NCBI GenBank assembly: GCA_007115705.1
Contig: QXEO01001034.1
Location: 434,001 to 498,000 of the forward strand
Direction of reading: 5' to 3'
DNA: 64,000 bases
From: Dactylis glomerata
Lineage: Eukaryota; Streptophyta; Magnoliopsida; Poales; Poaceae
Under the pieces are notes generated by a model, which did no database searches, had not been told where the DNA came from, and worked only from the letters and a program-made list of their open reading frames with translations. How positions within the stretch are numbered: the first letter of the stretch is position 1; the number at the start of each line of letters is the position of its first letter. Of the stretch, positions 56,486 through 64,000 are shown one piece after another. The position numbers and the translations under genes are program-made.

Positions 56486-56597
56486 GGTAAGGTAAAAGGT
56501 ACTCGCATCCTCCTGTGTGAGTGCTCGGAGTTATTTCCTTTAGATTCTGCAATTACATCTTTTTGTTTCTTGTTTTTATTTTCACTAGTTAGGCTTA

Positions 56598-58276
56598 ATG
56601 GAAAACAAAGAGTTCTTTAGTCTTTTTCCTGATTTTAGATTTGAAGAGAAAATTGAAAATCCTTTGGAGCTTATTTCGCATAGCAATGTTATTAGTACGA
56701 ATGCTTTGAACACCGTTGTTGCTAATGCTATAGAAAAGTCTAAGCTTGGGGAAGCTGGTTTTGTTGAGTATGATATTTTTAGTCCCCCAGCTTTAGTGGA
56801 GAAAGTTTGCTCTGATGATATTTTATCTCCCATATGCGATGTTTCTAATGATGCTTGTGCTCCCCATCCTTTTAAAATACCTACGAAGATTGTTGAACAT
56901 ATTAGGGATAACTGCTATTTAGGAGATGGAACTGTCCATCCTGGTGATCATCTGCTCTTTATACATGAATTATGCGAGTTGTTCCAGTGTGCAGGTATTT
57001 CGATGAACCAAGTTAAGAAGAAGCTATTTTCTTTATCACTAAAAGGCAGAGCCGAGGAATGGTATCAGTTGCTTAAAGATGGTCCATCTGTTGGCTGGGA
57101 GGAAATTGTGCCTCTCTTTTATTCTAAATTCTATCCTCCAAGTGAGATTCATAAAGATCGTAATCAGATATACAATTTTTGGCCTCATGAGGGAGAAAGC
57201 ATTGCCCAAGCGTGGGGAAGATTGAAGTTACTAATGCATAAATGTCCTATTCATGATCTTCCCCGTAATATTGTTATTAATAATTTTTATGCAAGGCTTT
57301 CAGGATATTACAAGGACTATCTAGATGCATGCTTTGATGGGTCTTTCACAAGCAAGGATGTCGACACCAAGTGGGATCTGCTTGAGACAATTCAAAACAA
57401 TATTGAAGGTTGGGATAGCGACAAAGGTAAAGGATCAGGTATGAATTACGAGTTTGATTGCATTAAGTCTTTCGCTGAAACTGCTAATTTTCAAGAGCTT
57501 AGTGCTAAATATGGTCTTGATCCTCAAATTATGGTTGATTGCTTTAAAGCCTTTGCTTCCCATATGAATGTTCCTAAAGGAAATGGGGACGTGTATCATG
57601 AACCTTTTAAGGACACTTGCATAGAAAGTGATATTGTTATTGATGATTGCAATAAACATGCTCAAACTTCTAAAAGTACTATTTCTTATAAGCATGTTAA
57701 TTTTTGTGGAGTACATAGACCTTGTGAGCAGAGTTACAACAAGGAAGATTATTGCATCACCCACGCAAATGAAGAAACTAGTATGTGGTACGAGGATATA
57801 GGTGAGATCGGTAAAAAGGTTTGTGAGCTTTATCCTTTTCTTTGTAAACATTGCGATGACATAGGTCATTTTAATTTCCAATGCTCAAGCCCTAATAGTT
57901 ACTCTTCTAGTACCTTAAGTATGTATTGTGATGACAAGATTACTCCCAATCAGCATGATGAGCTTGCTTTGTTCTTGGCGTGTGATGAGATATCTAGAAA
58001 GATTGCTTTGATAGATATGAATGATGCTGATATTAATAGCACCCTTCGTGGTTGTCGTCTCTATTGTGCTAAAGATTGCCTTGCAAATACTTACATACAA
58101 AATCTTATAAAACTTGATATTTTGCCAAGCTATGACAGGACAGATAGATGTTTTTATCTTATTAATAGAGAGGAGGAATCCTCCAAAGTTTCTTCTATTG
58201 TTTCTGTCAGCAAACCAGATTATGTGGAGAAGATTCCCTTCAAGTCTCTCCCTCCTAAAGGAGAGAGTAAGAAGAA

Positions 58277-58307
<31 letters not shown>

Positions 58308-59072
58308 AGGAGTAAGAGGCGAGAGGACATGGTATCTTCCCTTAAGCTTTATGATCCTGCTATAGATTATGATAATTCTGATTGGGATGATGTTCCTATG
58401 CCTGTTACCTATGTTAGTGATCATGATTGGGAAAAGCACTCTACTTTTGATATTGAAAATCTTTTTGGTACCATTAGTGCTATCCATGTTCCTTCTTATG
58501 ATGATATGTTTGATGAATATGCTATGCGACATAGTAGTTCTCTATCTTGTGATGATACTAAGCCTCTAGTTTATGATGATGAGTATAATGTTTTCAGTTC
58601 ACCTACTTTTGGGGAGAAAAATAGTTATGATTACAATATGCCTCCTGTCTTTGATGATTATGGTGATGAGAATAGTTATTCTGTTGAATCTGCTCCTACT
58701 ACTATTGTTCATGTGGGGAGTATTAATTCTTTTATGCATGTGGCTCATGATAGGGATGCTTTACATGATAATTATATTGTTAATTCTATTCATGATGCTA
58801 CTGAAAGTTATTATGAGAGAGGGAAACATGGTTTGATGGATCTCAAAAATATTGAGTTTCCCCTCTTTATGTTGCAATTCTTGAAGTTGCACTTGTTTTG
58901 CCTTCCTATGCTTTTTGCTTTGCGCTTTTATGACTTGTCTCTTTACAAGACTATTTTTCATAGGAAGTGGTTTAGATTTAAATGTGTTCCATATTTGCTT
59001 TTTGATGCTCTCTATTGCTTTAAGTTCCTATATGGTGCCTTTGCTTTAAGCTCTTATATGGCGCCCACATGA
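56598..59072 (+). CDS. Gag-type protein of a non-autonomous Gypsy element
   Basis: Intact frame of 824 codons; the ATG at 56598 is the first in frame, 113 bases after the primer site. Residues about 95-270 form a capsid-like gag region (FSLSLKGRAEEWYQLLKDG, then FYSKFYPPSE). A zinc knuckle CKHCDDIGHFNFQC (416-429) fits CX2CX4HX4C exactly. Residues 558-575 are a Lys-rich tract from an AAG microsatellite. Next comes a long acidic Asp/Tyr-rich region (to about 740), and the last 70 residues are hydrophobic and aromatic. No aspartic-protease motif or polymerase follows. Known gag proteins package element RNA; the acidic and hydrophobic parts have no assigned role. The nested element at 5472-17106 has a quite different gag. 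An intact frame with low LTR divergence suggests recent function. Confidence 0.88.
58268..58309 (+). repeat. AAG microsatellite inside the gag-type ORF
   Basis: About fourteen aag triplets with few interruptions encode the poly-Lys run. Triplet length change keeps the frame, so the tract can vary without destroying the ORF. Confidence 0.9.
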
Positions 59073-61995
59073 GCATCTTCGCAAATTACTGCGCCTAGCT
59101 CAAAGGCGTTAAAGAAAAACACTCTTGGGAGATAACCCATTGTTTTATTTTCAGTACTTTTTCTTTTATTTGAGTCTTGGAAGTCATTACTACTGTAATG
59201 ACCGCTCCTTATCCTTTTTATTTTGTTGTTGTGCCAAGAGAAGCCTCTAATTTGAGTGAGGTAAGATTTAGGGATGTTGCTGTCCTGAAACTGTTTTCGG
59301 TGCTGCACCATAAAAATTCGTGAAAATTCTATGTTTATCTTTTGGACCTGCGATTTCTTGTGCATATGCCCCAGGTTATATCCAAACTTTCATTAGTTGA
59401 ACACTTTTTGATTTGAGCAACAGAAAATCTCTCAAAAATTCGACCTTTGTCAGCTGTTCAATTTTGACAGATTTCTGCCAATATTTGTGTTTGCCACTTT
59501 ATCGCTTTCTTTTGAGTTCTTTTGATTATGGAACTTTTGGAGAAGTTGCTACAGTAGTATATGCTTAATATGTGGTGGTTTTGGGTTAAAACCTGAAGCT
59601 AAAAGAGGTTGAATATATTTTATGCTTACACTAATGTTGCTAATAGAATTGTGTTTAGTTTTGTATGAAGGAAGTTTTCAAGTGTAGGGATTGGAGAATG
59701 ATGAGATGAGTTGAAGAATGGACAAAAGCTCAAGCTTGGGGATGCCCATGCATCACCCCAAGAAATATCCAAGAAGTACAAGCGTCAAAGCTTGGGGATG
59801 CCCCCGAGGCACCCCTTCTTCATCGGCAAAAATCAGGTCACCTTTCAAAACACTATATTTTTATTGCTTCATGCACTATGTGTTTTTCTTGGAGCGTCAG
59901 TTGTTTTAGTTTTCTTAGTTGGTTTAGTTTTGTTTGCTGCAATAAATGGTTAGATCACATCATGTTTCTTTTGGAAGAGATGAACTCATTTTTCATTGCC
60001 AAGAACACTCTAGTTTTCACTCCTATCGTTTCAACGAGTGTTCTGTTTTTCTACTACCGCTTTTGGTTTTCGTTTTCACCTTGATTTGTGTTCAGATCTT
60101 CTTATATTTATTTATCAAGGTGTATTTTTGCCTCTGATCTTTATTGGTTTTCATCAAAAGAGGTGTTTATAAAAATTTCAAATGGTGTTGGAAAAGAGAA
60201 AAAGCTTTATGCAAAATAGTGGTACAAGAAGGAGCTTGTGTAGACTGCGGCTTAGGCTTTTTCATGTCATGCTAGATGTCTTTTTGATAGTATGCTTAGT
60301 GGTTTTGCTGTAGCATGACTTGTCTCAAATAACTGAGATTGCTTAATGAGCCTTTGAAAAAATCATGCGTTGTTTTTATTGTATGGACGCATTATTTTGG
60401 TTTTCTCATTGATGCTTTATTTGGGTTGACTTGGCGCATGCTCACACATGTTAGACTCATACAAAGTCGCCATTAGCCTTCATGATCATTTAGTTTTTGA
60501 CTTTTGATGCCATCTTATGCTTCTTTTAATGTCGCTTTGTCGCTATGCATGATTATGGCCATTATTGCTCTCTTAGTTGGTCGCTCCCAGTCTTTTGCTA
60601 GCCCTCGCCTTGTACTGAGTATGAGCTCTACTCGTGCATCCAACTCCTAAAAGCCAAAGTTTTCCAGAGTGTCCACCATACATACCTACTAGCAATTTGC
60701 TATTCCAAGTAAATTTGACTTGCTTTTATATTCTCTTCAAATTAAACTCTTACCAGTGTTATGCGAAATTCGGTCAGTAAAGCTCTCACGAACCGGAAGG
60801 CACACTTTACTTTTTCCTGTTCTTAAAAATTTGACATTGTGGTCTCTTATGTTGAGTTGTTATGCTTGCAAGTTGTAAGTTGGATTCTAGCCCAGCCATG
60901 CTGTCATGGGGCAAGCTTTCAACATTGCACTTCTTATTTGAGTTGATATCGTGATCTTTTGTTTATGGATGCCCGCGGTGTGAAATGAATTGGGAATCTT
61001 GTAGGGATCATGGAGTTTGTATATGTGTTAGGGAAACACCGGGCCGCCAATCTAAGCCATGCATAATTCATGGTGGAAATTTGCAGCATACCCATGGTGA
61101 ACATTCGATGACGCATCTCACAATAAAAAGCTAAACAATATAGCAAATAAAAGAGATGTCGAGGTGTTCATTGTCTGCTTGTCCTGTCATTTTGGTGTGG
61201 GCTTGTTCCATGTCATCGGGCACGGAGGTACCCCATTGGCGGTTCTCAATGATATGCATATACTTACAATGACAAGAGCCTTGCTTGGGACTCTAAGTAA
61301 AGTAGCATGAGGTTTGGGTACTCGTATTCACGGGGCACGAGGTCTTCAACTTATGATTTGTCAAGCATATGCATCATAATTGTTCTCGCATTAACTTTAA
61401 CCATTCAAGATGCTTATGATGGGGGCAATGAGAGCTCAAAGCCGGTAAGTACCATAATTTTTGAAGGTTATAAAACTTGCAATCACTGCTTCCCTCTGCG
61501 AAGGGCCTTTCTTTTACTTTTATGTTGAGCCACCACCTTCTTTCTTTATGCACCATTAAGAGAGTATAGTTGTCATTCTTAGTGTGATATGCATTGTCCC
61601 AAAGTTCATTGATTGATTCATGATGATTGGTTTCACTTGTTCTTAAATTATTTGTATCTAGTCGCCCTCTTAAACTTGAAGGTGTCCTATGCATTTATGT
61701 TTTGCTCTCTTTGAAGGACAAGCTGAAAACCATTTGTATGTTTTTCCTTATGATTTGGACACACGTTTGACTTTCATTGTTTCATTATCATGATTTTTTG
61801 TTTGTGTTCATTTACATGTTTACAACATGGTTGCTAAGTTCTTATTGTCATGATTATATCTTTCATGCCCATGTTTTAAGTTCTTATGATCCCAGCTCAC
61901 AATACTTACATATATGATCAAGATTGTGATGGTGCATGTCACCTCAAAAATTATTCTTTTGTTATCACTTACCTACTCGAGGACGAGCAGGAGTT
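59073..61995 (+). other. Long conserved 3' non-coding region of the young Gypsy element
   Basis: Collinear with the reverse complement of 13165-7157 apart from the insertion there. It includes two internal exact copies of the polypurine 14-mer (59732-59745 and 59788-59801) and the empty insertion site near 60972. ORFs are short and not conserved. Confidence 0.8.
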
Positions 61996-62009
61996 AAGCT
62001 TGGGGATGC
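61996..62009 (+). promoter_or_regulatory. Polypurine tract of the young Gypsy element
   Basis: aagcttggggatgc abuts the 3' LTR start TGATACGTC at 62010. Confidence 0.85.
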
Positions 62010-62833
62010 TGATACGTCTCAAACGTATCTATAATTTTTGATGCTCCATGCTTGTTTTTACACCATTTGCCTTGTGTTTCGTTACACTTCGTGGCGTTTT
62101 TATGCGATTTCCGGAACTAACCTATTGACAAGATGCCACAGTGCCAGTTCCCTGTTTTCTGCTGTTTTTGTGTTTCATAGTGATACACAGGAAATATTCT
62201 CGGAATTGGACGAAACAAAAGCCAGAAGTCTTATTTTTCCCGGGAGCATCCAGACATCCAAAGAGAGGAAGGAGAGGGGCCACAGGCCTCCCTCACATAG
62301 GGCTGGCGCGGCCCAGGCCCTGGCCGCGCCACCCCTGTGTGAGGAGGCCCTGGCTGCCCTCTCGCGACGCCCCTTCGCCTATATAAAGCCTCGGGACGGA
62401 AACCCTAGGGGAGTCGACAATTTTCCAGAAGCAGTTCCGCAGCTCCGCCGCCACCGTCGACGAATTTCGAGGGACAGAAGTCTTTGTTCCGGCACCCTGC
62501 CGGGACGGGGAAGTGCCCCCGGAGCCATCTCCATCGGTCTCCATCGCCGTCTCCGCCGTCTCCATCGACCTCACCGCCATCTCCATCAACCTTGCTGTCT
62601 CCTATGATGAGGAGGGAGTAGTTCATCCCCGGGGCTGAGGGCTCTACCGGTAGCTATGTGGTTCACCTCTCTCTCCCATGATGTGATCTTTATGTGATCG
62701 TGAGCTTTGTATCATGTTGAACAAGTACATGTTATTATTCAGATATTTTGTGTACTCTAGTGATATTATTAAAGTAATCTATTCCTTCTGCTATGGTGTA
62801 ACGGTGACAGTGCGTGCACCATGGTGGTACTTG
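62010..62833 (+). repeat. 3' LTR (5' part) of the young Gypsy element, cut by CACTA
   Basis: Matches 54921-55745 and stops after ggtacttg, where the CACTA terminus starts. The uninterrupted sequence is visible in the 5' LTR at about 55738-55750. Confidence 0.92.
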
Positions 62834-63075
62834 CACTAGTGGAAAAAGGGCCTTTGGCCAGGACCCTTTAGTCCCGGCCTCCATCTGGGCCGGGACTAAA
62901 GGCCCGGCCACGTCGCCCGAAATTCGCCAGCCGCCCGGGAGGCTTTGGTCCCGGCCCGTAATGACCCTTTAGTCCCGGTTTGTGTCTCAAACCGGGACTA
63001 AAGGGCTACGCGCTGGGAGGTCCCCCTGTGCGCACCCTTTAGTCCCGGTTTGTGTGTCAAACCGGGACTAAAGTC
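62834..63075. repeat. CACTA terminal and subterminal repeats with perfect foldbacks
   Basis: Two near-identical hairpins, ccctttagtcccggtttg with its complement around five-base loops, lie at about 62966-63006 and 63037-63074. Further motif pairs are closer to the end. Confidence 0.88.
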
Positions 63076-63082
63076 CGCTGCC

Positions 63083-63090
63083 TATATATA
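63083..63090 (+). promoter_or_regulatory. TATA box of the second CACTA transposase gene
   Basis: tatatata directly inside the subterminal repeats, about 290 bases before the ATG at 63382, matching the position in the first element. Confidence 0.65.
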
Positions 63091-63381
63091 TGGCTGCAGC
63101 CCCTCTTTCCACTCTTCCTTGCATTTTTCTTGGATGGATCTAAGTGGGTGTGTGCTAGCTCTCCTTTTTGCATGGATGCACTAGAGGTGTTTGATGAAAT
63201 GTGTGTTAGAGCGATGCCGCTTCAGTTCACCGAACACAACTACGATATGAGGTGCCCGAGCCACGCTTAAGTCTCTTCCTCTTTATTTCCACTTATTCTA
63301 AAAGGTTAGCAACTATATTTTCTCGTTTAGACCGTGCGGTACTAATTTTTAGGATCGTGATTATGTTTGATATACTGTTGC

Positions 63382-64000
63382 ATGACGCAGATGAGCCATC
63401 CATGGATGTACGGTGATCGATGCACCGCCGCTTACAGAGAAGGCGTGCATTCTTTTCGAGATGCGGCCGATGCGAACAAGCATGGTGGTGGCTATATGTT
63501 TTGTCCATGTGTTGAATGTCGGAATGAGAAGGACTACACTTCCTCAAGAGTCATTCAGAGCCACCTGCTTCGGTCCGGTTTTATGTCGGGCTATAATGTT
63601 TGGACCAAGCACGGAGAAAGAGGGGTTATGATGGAAGACGACGATGAAGAAGAAGAGAAGGATGATGACAACTACCGATCTATGTTCCCTGAGTATGCTG
63701 ATACCGCAATGGAAGACAATGAAGAAGAAGATCAGGGTGCAGAACGGGAACCAGATGAGCCCGCTGATGATCTTGGCCGGGTCATTTCTGAAGCACGGCG
63801 AGGCTGCGACACAGAAAAAGAGAGGTTGCAGTTCGAGCAGATGTTACAGGACCACAACAAATTGTTGTACCCAACTTGTGAAGATGGCCAGAAGAAGCTG
63901 GGTAGCACACTGGAATTGCTGAAGTGGAAGGCAGAGACCGGTGTGACTGACTCGTCATTCGAAAAGTTGCTGGTACTGATGAAGAAGATGCTTCCAAGAA
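63382..64000 (+). CDS. TNP2-type CACTA transposase, N-terminal part, open to the window end
   Basis: From ATG 63382 (MTQMSHPWMYGDR) 206 codons are open to the window edge. The visible part is the transposase-associated domain with the MFCPCVECRNE cluster and an acidic Glu/Asp linker, up to the region before TNP2. Compared with the pseudogene at 47291 there are about six amino-acid differences over this stretch, roughly 97 percent identity. No stop or frameshift is seen. Whether the rest is intact cannot be told. The protein would bind CACTA ends and catalyse excision and integration. Confidence 0.88.
   Translation, partial: MTQMSHPWMYGDRCTAAYREGVHSFRDAADANKHGGGYMFCPCVECRNEKDYTSSRVIQSHLLRSGFMSGYNVWTKHGERGVMMEDDDEEEEKDDDNYRSMFPEYADTAMEDNEEEDQGAEREPDEPADDLGRVISEARRGCDTEKERLQFEQMLQDHNKLLYPTCEDGQKKLGSTLELLKWKAETGVTDSSFEKLLVLMKKMLPR

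Larger units (their letters stand above)
54921..62833 (+). mobile_element. Young Athila-like Gypsy element carrying an intact gag-type ORF
   Basis: The 5' LTR is 54921-56457 (TGATACGTC to GACATCA), followed by a tRNA-Asp-type primer site, an 824-codon ORF (56598-59072), 2.9 kb of conserved non-coding sequence and a polypurine tract. The 3' LTR starts at 62010 and is interrupted at 62834 by a CACTA element; its remainder lies outside the window. About 13 differences in some 820 LTR bases (1.6 percent) make it the youngest dated insertion. No protease, reverse transcriptase or integrase is present. Left flank ctcgg (54916-54920) is the expected TSD. Confidence 0.92.
62834..64000 (+). mobile_element. 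Second CACTA transposon, same family, plus orientation, incomplete
   Basis: Starts CACTAGTGGAAAAAGGGCC inside the Gypsy 3' LTR. Subterminal foldbacks of cctttagtcccgg follow, then a TATA box (63083-63090) and a transposase frame that runs off the window. The gene and promoter layout equals the right end of the element at 37422-47751 in opposite orientation. The presumed TSD is ttg (62831-62833), unverified. Confidence 0.9.

Noticed and set aside
57435..58532. Minus-strand ORFs of 148 and 205 codons
   Set aside because: Antisense shadows of the intact gag-type ORF at 56598-59072.

Overview
The window is nuclear DNA from a large-genome grass, most likely Triticeae (wheat, rye, barley or Aegilops). 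It is dominated by nested transposable elements: Gypsy LTR retrotransposons with Triticeae-style primer sites, CACTA transposons with TTTAGTCCCGG subterminal repeats, Helitron termini, Stowaway MITEs and a tiny Copia-type element. I cannot name the species from the sequence. Only one apparently intact host gene is visible: a 662-residue DUF4220/DUF594 membrane protein at 29173-31161 (+).

Layout. 1-18300: an old Tat-like Gypsy element whose 5' end lies before the window. It keeps a gag remnant, a decayed antisense gene and a 3' LTR. A second Gypsy element (5472-17106, minus, TSD GGAGC) is nested in it, and a third, non-coding LTR element (8182-11286, plus, TSD GCGGG) is nested in the second. 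LTR divergence counted by eye falls from outside to inside (about 6, 4.5 and 4 percent), as nesting order requires. The outer element itself landed in a Gypsy integrase fragment (18301-18590). 18591-28948: unclassified repeats plus a Helitron-like element (20732-24936, minus) that holds a 2.3-kb TRIM-like Copia element with 186-bp LTRs. 28949-31161: a Stowaway MITE and then the host gene. 31332-37421: a Helitron-type 3' end, a MITE-like inverted repeat and sequence I could not classify.

37422-47751: a complete 10.3-kb CACTA element (TSD CCT) with two minus-strand pseudogenes, a TNP2-type transposase and a spliced gene ending in a Ulp1-like cysteine protease domain. 48110-50215: a two-level tandem array built on GGAACAAA. 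52132: another Helitron-type 3' end. 54347-54920: a Stowaway MITE and a relic of an S-domain receptor kinase gene, cut by a young Athila-like Gypsy element (54921 onward, plus) that carries an intact 824-codon gag-type ORF. A second CACTA element of the same family as the first, in opposite orientation, interrupts the 3' LTR of that Gypsy element at 62834 and runs out of the window with an open transposase frame.

The nested and the young Gypsy elements share LTR start, tRNA-Asp primer site, polypurine tract and a long 3' non-coding region, yet carry different coding modules. None of the retroelements in the window has a reverse transcriptase, so all appear to depend on enzymes supplied in trans.
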